Of a stretch of 64,000 nucleotides of DNA, positions 9,359 to 16,960 are shown one piece after another. The translations under genes were made by a program, and so were the position numbers. Source of the DNA: Mariprofundus erugo (GTDB lineage: Bacteria; Pseudomonadota; Zetaproteobacteria; Mariprofundales; Mariprofundaceae). The notes beneath the pieces were generated by a model. The model was given only the letters and a program-made list of their open reading frames with translations. It searched no databases and was not told the DNA's origin. The stretch is from assembly GCF_005818865.1 (NCBI RefSeq), contig NZ_VBRY01000006.1:1-64000 (forward strand). Reading direction: 5' to 3'. Numbering within the stretch: the stretch's first letter is position 1; every line of letters starts with the position of its first letter.

Positions 9359-10048
9359 TCAGGCCTGGTCGGGAACGAACAGCCAGCCGACACTGCGTAC
9401 GGTCTTAATGCGCGGCTCGCCATCGGCGGCAGGGGCAAGCTTTTTACGCAGATGACCGATATGGACATCGAGTGAGCGGTCAAACGGACCGTAGCGTTTA
9501 CCAAGAGCCTCTTCACTCAACTCAAATTTACTCACGACTTCACCGGCATGCTGTATCAGGGTGGCCAGAATATTGTATTCCGTGGCTGTGAGCTCAATGG
9601 CGACGCCATGCTCAAGGATTGTGCGTGACTGGGGGCGCCACTCGATACTGCCAAACAGGCAGTTCTCTTTTTCATTGCCCTCCTGGCGCGGTTCGCTGCG
9701 ACGCAGAACGGCCCGGATACGGGCGGCAAGCTCTCTCGGATTACATGGTTTGGGCATATAATCATCAGCACCAAGTTCAAGGCCGAGAATACGATCCATC
9801 TCTTCGCCACGTGCGGTTAACATGATCACCGGTACGCTGGAGAACTGACGCAGTTCACGCAGCAGGTCCATACCATTTTTGCCCGGCATCATGATATCCA
9901 CGATCGCCAGCTCAAAAGCCTCCTGTCGCAGACGCTCTAATCCGCTGATACCGTTGTGTTCACAGCTGACGGTAAAACCTTCGCTGGCCAGAAAGCGGCC
10001 CATCAGATCACACAGTTCACGGTCGTCATCAATCATCAATATGCTCAT
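9359..10048 (-). CDS. OmpR/CpxR-family response regulator
   Basis: A 229-residue two-domain regulator. The receiver starts MSILMIDDDRELCDLMGRF (acidic pair DD), has the phospho-acceptor Asp in VDIMMPGKNG, the Thr switch in MLTARGEE, and the conserved Lys in PKPCNP. The C-terminal winged helix shows FELSEEALGKRYGPFDRSLD and HIGHLRKKL, then TVRSVGWLFVPDQA. I chose the ATG at 10048 because the receiver begins right there; an in-frame extension of 21 residues upstream has no domain content. It pairs with the downstream CpxA-like kinase. Its likely targets include the divergent CpxP/Spy-like gene. Confidence 0.9.
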   Translation of the reverse strand: MSILMIDDDRELCDLMGRFLASEGFTVSCEHNGISGLERLRQEAFELAIVDIMMPGKNGMDLLRELRQFSSVPVIMLTARGEEMDRILGLELGADDYMPKPCNPRELAARIRAVLRRSEPRQEGNEKENCLFGSIEWRPQSRTILEHGVAIELTATEYNILATLIQHAGEVVSKFELSEEALGKRYGPFDRSLDVHIGHLRKKLAPAADGEPRIKTVRSVGWLFVPDQA

Positions 10049-10260
10049 GCTGGTATATTGCCATGAAAACGGCCGGCTGGAAGGTGGTTTTACACATTCA
10101 TTACATTGCATTGCAGAAATTTTTCACTCACGATGAGCTCTGTTGCAGATAAAAGCAGAGTGTTCGCCTTGTGCCGTAAAGGTGTTCGGAGATGGCCCGA
10201 AAAAAGTGGGGTCCCCGGGACACCACGGTGAATGAATATCTGAATGAACAGGAGAATATG

Positions 10261-10770
10261 ATGAACCAGATCCATAAAGAGAAACGGCACTCAGGCCTGA
10301 TTGTTGCTATATCGGCGGTTGCTGCCCTGTTATGTGCCAATGTGGCATATGCCTGCCCGCCGGGCGGACCGGACGGCAACGGCCCGTATATGCAGCGCAT
10401 GGCCGATGAGCTGAAGCTGACCGATCAGCAGCGGCAGCAGTTTGACAAGATTCACAATGATAGCCGGGAAGAGGGAAAATCGATGCATGAAGCGATGCGC
10501 ATGAATCATGATGCCATGCGCAAGCTTGATCCGGCTGCGAGCGATTATCATAAGCGTCTGGCGGCACTGGCCGAAGAAAAGGGCGAACTGGTCAAGCAGA
10601 TGACGATCCATCGCGGTGAGGTGCGTGCCCGTATGCATGCGATTTTGACTCCTGAACAGCGGAAAATTGCGGCCGAGCTGAAAAAGAACGGTCGTAAAGA
10701 GGGATCGGGCCGTCGCGGGCCTGGTGGTCCGGGTGAAGGTGGCTGCTTCAATCCACCTATGGGGCGCTGA
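10261..10770 (+). CDS. CpxP/Spy/ZraP-like periplasmic chaperone
   Basis: A 169-residue protein with a signal peptide (LIVAISAVAALLCANVAYA). The mature part is a Met/His-rich helical hairpin containing two LTxxQ-type motifs (LKLTDQQRQQFDKI and AILTPEQRKIAAEL), which defines the Spy/CpxP family. These proteins bind misfolded proteins or metals in the periplasm and inhibit the cognate sensor kinase. A Gly/Pro-rich tail follows (RRGPGGPGEGGCFNPPMG). ATG at 10261 sits about 5 bases after GGAGA; the ATG at 10258 is also possible. Divergent from the CpxR/CpxA-like operon, which is the classical arrangement of cpxP against cpxRA. Confidence 0.85.
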   Translation: MNQIHKEKRHSGLIVAISAVAALLCANVAYACPPGGPDGNGPYMQRMADELKLTDQQRQQFDKIHNDSREEGKSMHEAMRMNHDAMRKLDPAASDYHKRLAALAEEKGELVKQMTIHRGEVRARMHAILTPEQRKIAAELKKNGRKEGSGRRGPGGPGEGGCFNPPMGR

Positions 10771-10799
10771 TGAAGCACTGATCCATCAACGCGGCCTGG

Positions 10800-10829
10800 A
10801 AAACGCTCTGCTAAATGCAGGGCGTTTTT
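10800..10829 (+). terminator. Rho-independent terminator between the CpxP-like gene and uup
   Basis: AAAACGC..CTGC pairs with GCAG..GCGTTTT over a TAAAT loop, ending in a T-run. It lies 30 bp after the CpxP-like stop and 25 bp before uup. Confidence 0.85.
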
Positions 10830-10853
10830 CATTTTTAACGTTATGATGCGGCC

Positions 10854-12776
10854 ATGCCTATCATGACCCTCAACCACATCGATAAAGCTTTTGGATCCCA
10901 GGTTTTGCTGGATGATATCAGTCTGAGTATTACCCGTGGCGTACGTATTGGCCTGATCGGCCGTAACGGCGAGGGTAAATCGACACTGCTGAAGATTATC
11001 GCCGGTATAGTTGAGGCGGATGCCGGCGAAGTGACGCTGCGCAGTGGTGTGCGGGTTGCCTATCTGCCGCAGGCACCGCACTTCGATGCAGGCTTTAGTG
11101 TGTTTCATGTTGTGGCCGAAGGGCTGGGGGATGTCGCCAGAACCCTGGAGGCCTATCATGATGCATTGCACCGCCTGGAAGAGGAGGCGACACCGGCCCT
11201 GCTGAAGCAGGTGGATCAGTTACAGGCCGAGCTTGAACATGGTGGTGCATGGCAGTTTCACAGCCGCATTGAGATGGCGATTTCAAAGCTGAAGCTTGAT
11301 GCGGATCGTGATGTCGGCGAGCTCTCGGGCGGCTGGTTGCGCCGGGTGGCGCTGGCCCGGGCTGTGGTGGCTGAGCCGGATATTCTGTTGCTGGATGAGC
11401 CGACCAACCACCTTGATATCGAATCGATCGAGTGGCTGGAGGATTTTGTTGCGGCATTTCCCGGCTCGGTTCTGTTTATTACCCATGACCGCTACTTTCT
11501 CGATGCAGTGGCGGAAGAAATTATCGAGCTTGATCGCGGCCACCTGACCCATTTTCCGTACTCTTATGCTGAATATCTGGATAAAAAGGCGGAGATGCTG
11601 CTGATCGAGGAGAGTCAGCATCGCAAGTTCGATCGTATGCTGGCCGGTGAAGAGCGCTGGATCAGGCAGGGAATACCGGCCCGGCGGACGCGCAATGAAG
11701 GTCGTGTACGCGGTCTTGAAGAGCTGCGTCGTCAGCGTGCAGCCCGCCGTTTGCGCAGCGGTGATGTGGAACTGCGAGTCTCCAGCGGGGTCAAACCGGG
11801 CAAGATGCTGATGGAGGCGGTGGAAGTTTCACACGCATTTGGTGATACCACGATCTGCAAGAATTTTAATCATAAAATTATGGCTGGTGACCGGGTCGGT
11901 CTGATCGGGCCGAACGGTATCGGTAAAAGTACCGTGTTGCGCATGTTGCTGGGTGAGTTAACCCCGGATGCGGGGCGGATTCGCCATGGTGTGCGTCTGG
12001 CACCGGCATTTTTAACCCAGATGCGCGAGTTGAAGCCGGAGATGCGACTGAAGGATGTACTGCTGCCGCAGGGTGGTAATTATGTGCATATCGGTGGTCA
12101 TGAGCCGCGCCATATTGTCAGCTATATGCAGGACTTTCTGTTCGACAAGGAGCGCCTGAACGCACAGGTCGCCGGCCTTTCCGGTGGCGAGCGCGGCCGC
12201 CTGATGCTGGCGAAACTGTTGCTGGAACCGGCCAACGTGCTGGTGCTGGATGAGCCGACCAATGATCTCGATATCGGCACGCTAACCGTACTTGAGCAGG
12301 CACTGGCCCGTTATGAGGGTACAGTGATTCTGGTCAGCCATGATCGTGCGTTTATGGATCGGGTGGCTTCACGGGTGCTGGCCTTTGAATGCGATGGCAA
12401 AATTATCCCGATTGAAGGCGGCTATTCCGACTACCTGGCCTGGAAAACGAGGCGTCAGGAAGAGGCGCAGGAGGCTGAGCGGCAGGTGGTGCAAAAAACA
12501 TCCGTCCAGAGCAGCCAGCCGAAGCCGGTGAAAAAGCAGACCAAGCTCTCTTATAAGGAGCAGCGCGAGCTGGATAACCTGCCGGCCGATATAGAAGCCA
12601 TGGATGCAGAAAAGTCCATGTTGGAGGAGCGCTTCTGTGATCCGGACTATTTTACCCGCGATGCCGCCGCTTTTCAGAAAGACCAGCAGCGTCTGGCCGA
12701 GCTGGAGACGAAGCTGGCCACGGCCTATAGCCGCTGGGAAGAGCTGGAGATGTTGCAGGAGTCCCTGAACGGCTGA
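10854..12776 (+). CDS. uup: ABC-F ATPase, Uup-like
   Basis: A 640-residue protein with two ABC ATPase domains and no membrane segment. Domain 1: Walker A GRNGEGKSTLL, signature LSGGWLRRVALARA, Walker B LLLDEPTNHLDI. Domain 2: GPNGIGKSTVL, LSGGERGRLMLAK, LVLDEPTNDLDI. The inter-domain linker (RKFDRMLAGEERWIRQGIPARRTRNEGR) and the C-terminal coiled coil (KLSYKEQRELDNLPADIEAM to the end) are those of Uup. The family acts on ribosomes or branched DNA; Uup loss raises transposon excision in E. coli. Just downstream lies the repeat-rich accessory region, an adjacency that may be chance. Confidence 0.93.
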   Translation: MPIMTLNHIDKAFGSQVLLDDISLSITRGVRIGLIGRNGEGKSTLLKIIAGIVEADAGEVTLRSGVRVAYLPQAPHFDAGFSVFHVVAEGLGDVARTLEAYHDALHRLEEEATPALLKQVDQLQAELEHGGAWQFHSRIEMAISKLKLDADRDVGELSGGWLRRVALARAVVAEPDILLLDEPTNHLDIESIEWLEDFVAAFPGSVLFITHDRYFLDAVAEEIIELDRGHLTHFPYSYAEYLDKKAEMLLIEESQHRKFDRMLAGEERWIRQGIPARRTRNEGRVRGLEELRRQRAARRLRSGDVELRVSSGVKPGKMLMEAVEVSHAFGDTTICKNFNHKIMAGDRVGLIGPNGIGKSTVLRMLLGELTPDAGRIRHGVRLAPAFLTQMRELKPEMRLKDVLLPQGGNYVHIGGHEPRHIVSYMQDFLFDKERLNAQVAGLSGGERGRLMLAKLLLEPANVLVLDEPTNDLDIGTLTVLEQALARYEGTVILVSHDRAFMDRVASRVLAFECDGKIIPIEGGYSDYLAWKTRRQEEAQEAERQVVQKTSVQSSQPKPVKKQTKLSYKEQRELDNLPADIEAMDAEKSMLEERFCDPDYFTRDAAAFQKDQQRLAELETKLATAYSRWEELEMLQESLNG

Positions 12777-12844
12777 ATTCGGTTCCTGCTTGCGGCGGAA
12801 GACTCCGCCAGATTGACCGTTTACACAAAATTCAGGACATCCTC
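12777..12844. other. Spacer with a small hairpin and an IS256-like terminal sequence
   Basis: GGCGGA-AGAC-TCCGCC forms a 6-bp hairpin just after uup but lacks a T-run. The following TTTACACAAAATTCAGGACAT resembles the end of an IS256-family element; a related sequence (TTTACACAAAAATTC) follows the IS256 remnant at 25.2 kb. It is probably a scar. Confidence 0.35.
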
Positions 12845-12942
12845 ACCATGTGAGATTGCAACTTCTTGCGGACTGCACCATTCAACGGGGAGTCGTATCC
12901 TTAAATCCGCCGATGAAAATGCGCGAAACGAGTCCTGACCCC
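12845..12942 (+). repeat. Transposase-derived repeat, copy D (5'-truncated)
   Basis: This 98-bp stretch matches the last third of the 303-304-bp elements at 13989, 14903 and 18939. It starts at ACCATG(T)GAGATTGC and ends GAGTCCTGACCCC. Its translation, EIATSCGLHHSTGSRILKSA, is a decayed C-terminal helix-turn-helix of REP-associated (Y1) transposases, where the family reads like EIGxxFGxHYSTVSRxVK. The left inverted repeat is missing. Confidence 0.75.
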
Positions 12943-12950
12943 GATCTCTT

Positions 12951-13460
12951 ACCTCAGTCAATGCAGGTGAGGCTGGTTTCAATAGTCCTGTCGGCGAGGT
13001 GACTGCAAATACTGATGCAACGCAAGCTCAAGCTTATCTGAGGTTGAATGGTGAGATAAGCGGACAAAATAACTATCAATGGGGCACTATGGACTTTGTA
13101 AACAGATATTTCACTGGAGGGGGAGATGTGACTTTAAAATCGGTGGGATTAGGTTCAAGTTTTGAGAACGCTGCTTCCGTTCAAAGTCAGGTGAGAGATT
13201 TTATTATAGGTACAATTATTTATGCCCAAGATGGGTATAGCTTTTCGGATAGAGGAGTTAGCAACGTGACATGGGAACCCAATTTGTTTTCTGTGGGGAA
13301 AAGTTCATTTTTTAAAAGCGTTACTTGTTCAAGAGGTCTTTGCATATATAATTTTGGAATCAAAGATTGGTTTAGAGACCCAATTGACATTGGCGTTGAA
13401 TTGCCTGGTGGAACCCCTTACAGGATTAGTCATTCTTGGTCGTTGAAGGTGGCGTACTGA
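12951..13460 (+). pseudogene. Headless C-terminal tail of a YD/Rhs-like or other polymorphic-toxin protein (module 1)
   Basis: The frame is open from the stop codon inside repeat D (TGA at its last bases) to TGA at 13458. The residues just after the repeat, LTSVNAGEAGFNSPVGEVT, run in frame into it without an ATG; a GTG at 12999 is the first usable start. The body (YQWGTMDFVNRYFTGGGDVT, SKSFFKSVTC region, DWFRDPIDIGVELPGGTPYR) matches no enzyme family I know. Its stop overlaps the ATG of the next gene (TGATG), as toxin and immunity genes often do. AT-rich relative to the core genes. I read it as a toxin C-terminal domain cut from its carrier; this is inference. Confidence 0.5.
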
Positions 13461-13804
13461 TGCGAATGATATTATTGATATTAGCTTTTATGTTTTCAGG
13501 ATGCACCGATTTTAGTCGTGATATTGATGGGGACTATAGGTATATTAAGTTGGATAGCGACAATCATATTATTGCGAAAAAAAATCGACAGGTCGTATAT
13601 CAAGATGTGACTAAATATGTCCAAAATAGTGAGTATATAGTCGGTCTAAAAGTGAAATCAAAGTTTTTGACTAATGCCTTTCCGGAAGTGCCTGATAAGC
13701 AGCCCTATGGTTACTTTGTAATTAAAAAAGATACAAGTGAATTGTTGTTTCTTGAAGAAAGTGAGTTCCTAAAGTTTGTAGATAAACAAAAGATAGAATG
13801 GTGA
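13460..13804 (+). CDS. Small lipoprotein, candidate immunity protein (module 1)
   Basis: A 114-residue protein starting MRMILLILAFMFSGC, a lipoprotein signal with Cys as the lipidation site. The mature part (YRYIKLDSDNHIIAKKN, QNSEYIVGLKVKS, YGYFVIKKDTSELLFLEE) has an all-beta look and may belong to the DUF3997-like group of small lipoproteins; that match is from memory and uncertain. Its ATG overlaps the stop of the upstream toxin-like tail by one base, so translation is probably coupled. Position and lipid anchor suggest it protects the periplasm or inner membrane from the upstream domain. Confidence 0.55.
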   Translation: MRMILLILAFMFSGCTDFSRDIDGDYRYIKLDSDNHIIAKKNRQVVYQDVTKYVQNSEYIVGLKVKSKFLTNAFPEVPDKQPYGYFVIKKDTSELLFLEESEFLKFVDKQKIEW

Positions 13805-13850
13805 GCCACTTGCAGGCTCTTCAACGCTTTCATACGGTAAGTTAAATGGT

Positions 13851-13989
13851 GGTAATGCCCAGACACATCTTATAGAACATATGTTTACGACAACAAGTTG
13901 TTCGGAGGCATATCATGGGCATTACCATACCGGCAAAGATAGTCGATTTTCGCGGCCAGTGCATTGAATCTGTTAGCGTGCAACCATAG
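13851..13989 (+). pseudogene. 5' end of an unidentified insertion-sequence gene cut by repeat A
   Basis: A strong ribosome-binding site (CGGAGG) precedes ATG at 13915, which opens MGITIPAKIVDFRGQCIES and then hits TAG inside the start of repeat A, 24 codons in. An 11-bp inverted repeat (GGTAATGCCCA at 13851-13861, TGGGCATTACC at 13916-13926) folds the leader over the start codon, a layout known to protect transposase genes from read-through expression. I do not recognise the IS family. Confidence 0.4.
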
Positions 13990-14291
13990 GGGTCAGGACT
14001 TGCTTTGCGCATTATTGGCGTTGGCGTTGGTGAGGAAGAAGGGGGCACCATAGACAGATCGTCGCGGATAGAGTTTGAATGTGCCGATTATCTATGACAT
14101 CACGTGGTAACGCGCGCTCCGCTTTCAGCGACTGGGCGGCAAGACAGGGAGCGAGGCGACTGAATACGGGAAGCCTGCAGGAAACACGGCTATACCATGC
14201 GAGATTGCAACTTCTTGCGGACTGCACCATTCAACGGGGAGTCGTATCCTTAAATCCGCCGATGAAAATGCGCGAAACGAGTCCTGACCCC
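13989..14291 (+). repeat. Transposase-derived repeat, copy A (full length, 303 bp)
   Basis: The element runs from GGGGTCAGGACT to AGTCCTGACCCC. With flanking bases the ends read ATAGGGGTCAGGACTCG and, on the other strand, ATCGGGGTCAGGACTCG, a 17-bp terminal inverted repeat with one mismatch (this copy has TTG in place of TCG at the left). Inside, SRIEFECADYL then, after a frameshift, MTSRGNARSAF matches the N-terminus of Y1/REP-associated transposases (RIEFPGALYHVTSRGNAR type). The right part encodes EIATSCGLHHSTGSRILKS, their C-terminal HTH. The catalytic middle is missing, so it is non-autonomous. Confidence 0.75.
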
Positions 14292-14366
14292 GAGGCTTGT
14301 TGGGTGGAAAATATAAAAACAGGGCAGCGAGTTGAGTATAAGAGTAAGCTTGAGAAAGGGTGGTAA
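14292..14366 (+). pseudogene. Last 24 residues of a toxin-like tail (module 2)
   Basis: Directly after repeat A the frame reads EACWVENIKTGQRVEYKSK and ends LEKGW-stop. The upstream part lies in the repeat and cannot belong to it. It has the size and placing of the very end of a polymorphic-toxin domain whose immunity gene starts 2 bases after its stop. Too little remains to name the toxin type. Confidence 0.4.
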
Positions 14367-14367
14367 T

Positions 14368-14709
14368 ATGGTGAGCATGGATCAAAAGAATAAATCTGAA
14401 GAGGAGATTGCCCGATATTCTGCATCAATTATTAGCAATGAACTTGACCCAATTGAAGGCTGTCGATTGATATTAGAGTTATGGTATGGATTGGAAGAAG
14501 AGTCTAATGATGATATTAATTACTTGATAGCCATCGAATCGGATAGTGAGCATTTTCCGTGTTCGAATAATAGAGAACTCTATTCGCCCAGCTACTTAGA
14601 AACATTAGATCTAGAGAAAGAGAAGCTTCTCGCTTCTGAATATGACAATATTAAAGAAGTATGTATTTCGTTAATGCACAAATATAGACGTGGTGAATTC
14701 AAGTTGTAA
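14368..14709 (+). CDS. Candidate immunity protein, DUF2489-like (module 2)
   Basis: A 113-residue acidic soluble protein. ATG at 14368 follows AGGGTGG; upstream in-frame starts lie inside the toxin tail. Features seen: SEEEIARYSASIISNELDPI, EGCRLILELWYGLEEESNDD and YLIAIESDSEHFP. The pattern IxxGKIxxIEGCRxL...LRxxLG....DDDFLxFVGIDSETDHLP is how I remember the DUF2489/Imm-like family, and this gene fits it. Such genes commonly follow Rhs tails. A predicted cytoplasmic immunity protein would imply a cytoplasmic target. AT-rich like its neighbours. Confidence 0.6.
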   Translation: MVSMDQKNKSEEEIARYSASIISNELDPIEGCRLILELWYGLEEESNDDINYLIAIESDSEHFPCSNNRELYSPSYLETLDLEKEKLLASEYDNIKEVCISLMHKYRRGEFKL

Positions 14710-14757
14710 GTGCATCACTTTTAGATAAAGGGGCGCTACCCACGGTTGAGTCCCTAT

Positions 14758-14897
14758 ATTGCTGTAAATTCAGGATGGCTTGGAGGCCATCTGCTTTCCG
14801 TTAGTCTTGGTGTTACGACGCATCAAAGAGTAAGGAGAGAAAGCAGATGGCCGATTACGAGATTAGCCTGAGTTCGGAACAGGTGAAAGGACTTTAA
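14758..14897 (+). pseudogene. IS256-family transposase, 5' end only
   Basis: TTGCTGTAAATTCAGGATGG resembles an IS256-type terminus. TAAGGAGAG precedes ATG at 14847, which begins MADYEISLSSEQVKGL, like the N-terminus of mutator-type transposases. It stops after 16 codons where repeat B begins (CTTTAACCATAGGGG). Only the left end of the IS remains. A C-terminal IS256 fragment lies near 25.1 kb; the two need not come from one copy. Confidence 0.5.
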
Positions 14898-14902
14898 CCA
14901 TA

Positions 14903-15206
14903 GGGGTCAGGACTCGCTTTGCGCATTATTGGCGTTGGCGTTGGTGAGGAAGAAGGGGGGCACCATAGACAGATCGTCGCGGATAGAGTTTGAATGTGCC
15001 GATTATCTATGACATCACGTGGTAACGCGCGCTCCGCTTTCAGCGACTGAGCGGCAAGACAGGGAACGAGGCGACTGAATACGGGAAGCCTGCAGGAAAC
15101 ACGGCTATACCATGCGAGATTGCAACTTCTTGCGGACTGCACCATTCAACGGGGAGTCGTATCCTTAAATCCGCCGATGAAAATGCGCGAAACGAGTCCT
15201 GACCCC
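14903..15206 (+). repeat. Transposase-derived repeat, copy B (full length, 304 bp)
   Basis: Nearly identical to copy A, with the consensus left end GGGGTCAGGACTCG and right end CGAGTCCTGACCCC. An extra G in the GGGGGGCACC run and a few substitutions (ACTGAGCGG, AGGGAACGAGG) separate the copies. It sits between the IS256 5' remnant and the Rhs tail of module 3. Confidence 0.8.
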
Positions 15207-15208
15207 GA

Positions 15209-16096
15209 TCTCCCTATGTGATGAATAATCCATTCAGGTATACTGATCCATCAGGGAATGGGTGGTGGTCTAAAGCCAAAAGTACAATCCTTCAAAATAG
15301 AGCATTCCAGAAAACGGTTGGAACTGTCATCGGCGTTGTTGGGTTAGCCGCCGGAGCAGCGGGCTGTCCATATGGCGCATATATATTTGCAATTGGAGCC
15401 ACATATGCCGAATCAGGAACTATAGGTGTCAGAGCAGATGCTACTGTGGGCACTTCCCCAGGAGGCGGAACGGACGTTAACATTACCAGCACTTTTGGCA
15501 GTGGCAGCTACTCATCAAGTAGTGGGTGGAGCTATAACTGGGGCTCTGGACGTGGGGGTCCAAGCTTCTCTGGCAATATTAGTTTCAATGGAATGCAGGG
15601 CGGGAGCAATCGCTCTCAGTTCTCATTAGGAGGCTCACCAGCCTTGGATTATTTGTTTGGGCAGAAGGCATTGGATGCCGCTACTTCAGCTGCATTTTCA
15701 ATGGTTGGCCCTAGTACGAATACAATTGGAGTATCAATTAACTATACAAAGGGAAAGTATGCTCATGGTGGAACTGCAGGACTTCTGTTTGCTGTTGATC
15801 GCTCAGGTAGCATGGCTGCATTCGAAACTCTAGGGGGTGGAAAATTTGCTGGAAATGGAACTAGTGTTACTGTGGATCTAGAGTTAACGAATGCTTTAAC
15901 AGTTGGTGATTTGAGAGGTGTAAGTGGTCAGGCAATGGTTGGATTGAGCCATAAGAATATAGCGCTAGAAGGTGGTGTGATGGCAGGACGTGGATATATA
16001 GGCGAGGTCTATGGGGCTGGAAGAGCAGGAGCTGGGACTCCAGTAACATCTGGAGTGTTTGTGGTTGATGCTATTCTTTTATGGTCAAATAAATAG
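15209..16096 (+). pseudogene. Headless Rhs C-terminal tail (module 3)
   Basis: Straight after repeat B the frame reads SPYVMNNPFRYTDPSGN, the hyperconserved end of the Rhs/YD core that precedes the variable toxin region. The core itself (YD repeats) is missing, and an in-frame TGA lies in the repeat, so this tail cannot be made as a fusion here; a GTG at 15218 could start a 292-residue product. The variable region has a hydrophobic stretch (VGTVIGVVGLAAGAAGCPYG), a Gly/Ser-rich middle (about residues 90-140) and a C-terminal part (GGVMAGRGYIGEVYGAG and VFVVDAILLW). No catalytic motif is evident. A membrane-active toxin is possible given its membrane partner gene 2 bases downstream. Confidence 0.65.
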
Positions 16097-16098
16097 TA

Positions 16099-16470
16099 AT
16101 GGCATTTAGTGGCCTTCTTTTTGGATATGCAATCATTTCTATGGTTTCGTCGTTAATATGGAAGCTCATTAGTAATCGGACACTAAGGTTGATAAAGAAA
16201 GATGATCCAGAGTTATATGATGAGATTACTCAAGGATATAAAGAGCGCTGGACTGAACCTGGAGGTGGTTTCGATACTGTTAAAGATAAAGCAATGGTAA
16301 ACAGGTTTCATGAATATATTCTAACCGGGAAATGTTCGAATTACATGAGTGAGAGGCTATATTGGACTTATAGAATTGTATGTTGGATTGCTACTCCTTT
16401 TCCATATTTACTCGGCATAGTTATATTTATTGCTCTGTGTTTAATGATTTTTTTGTTTGTTTCAAGTTAA
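16099..16470 (+). CDS. Two-helix membrane protein, candidate immunity (module 3)
   Basis: A 123-residue protein with a membrane helix at each end (LLFGYAIISMVSSLIW and LLGIVIFIALCLMIFLFV) and a charged middle (LRLIKKDDPELYDEITQGY). The start ATG is 2 bases after the stop of the Rhs tail, which suggests coupling. There is no clear ribosome-binding site of its own. No family recognised. Placement directly behind an Rhs tail, and the membrane location, fit an immunity protein against a membrane-acting toxin. Confidence 0.55.
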   Translation: MAFSGLLFGYAIISMVSSLIWKLISNRTLRLIKKDDPELYDEITQGYKERWTEPGGGFDTVKDKAMVNRFHEYILTGKCSNYMSERLYWTYRIVCWIATPFPYLLGIVIFIALCLMIFLFVSS

Positions 16471-16497
16471 TGATTGCAAGACCCCGAGGTTCTCTAT

Positions 16498-16960
16498 ATG
16501 AACATGAAGCCTTTGAAAAAGTCGCGTAAAAAAATCCGTGCTGGAGATATATTCGCTCTGCAAGTTGATGGAGTATATCACTTTGGAAGGGTGATACGAA
16601 CTGATGCTGGTTTTGGGGGAAATAAAGAGTGGAATCTTATATAATATATGAGGCCAATCTGATGTTAAAAATGAGGTTCCATATTTAGATAAACACAAGT
16701 TGCTAATACCACCTTATGTTACCAATCGACAAGCATGGCTACGTGGCTATTTTGAAGTCGTAGAAAACAGGCCAATAAAAGAAGATGAGGTTTTTCCAGT
16801 ACACTGTTTCATGCGCTTTGCCGGAAGGTACTTTGATGAGGTCAGCTATTATGACGCACAAGGCAACTTGCTTTCTCAGAGGAGCGAACCCTGTAGCGAA
16901 TACGGATTGGCTGGATATGAGTATATAGATGAAAAAATAGGAGAAGCATTGAAGAGATGA
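16498..16960 (+). pseudogene. Imm26-like immunity gene with frameshifts
   Basis: The first segment (ATG 16498) reads KKSRKKIRAGDIFALQVDG then VYHFGRVIRTDAG and stops at TAA soon after KEWNLI. The continuation in other frames gives IYEAN and then SDVKNEVPYLDKHKLLIPP, followed by YVTNRQAWLRGYFEVVENRP. K..AGDIF.....GxYxFGRVI, then (L)IPPxxTNRxxWxRGYFExVxxRPL and the Gly-x-x-x-Tyr end are the pattern of Imm26-type immunity proteins. At least two frame changes near 16640-16670 break it (the poly-TA stretch TATATAATATATG is a likely site). A working ancestor would have been about 150 residues. No toxin partner remains beside it apart from the module 3 tail. Confidence 0.65.

Noticed and set aside
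14012-14230. Repeated minus-strand frame of about 70-85 codons (MVQSARSCNLAW type) present at 14012, 14894 and 18924
   Set aside because: It is the reverse strand of the 304-bp repeat. Its recurrence reflects the repeat, while the plus strand shows transposase remnants.
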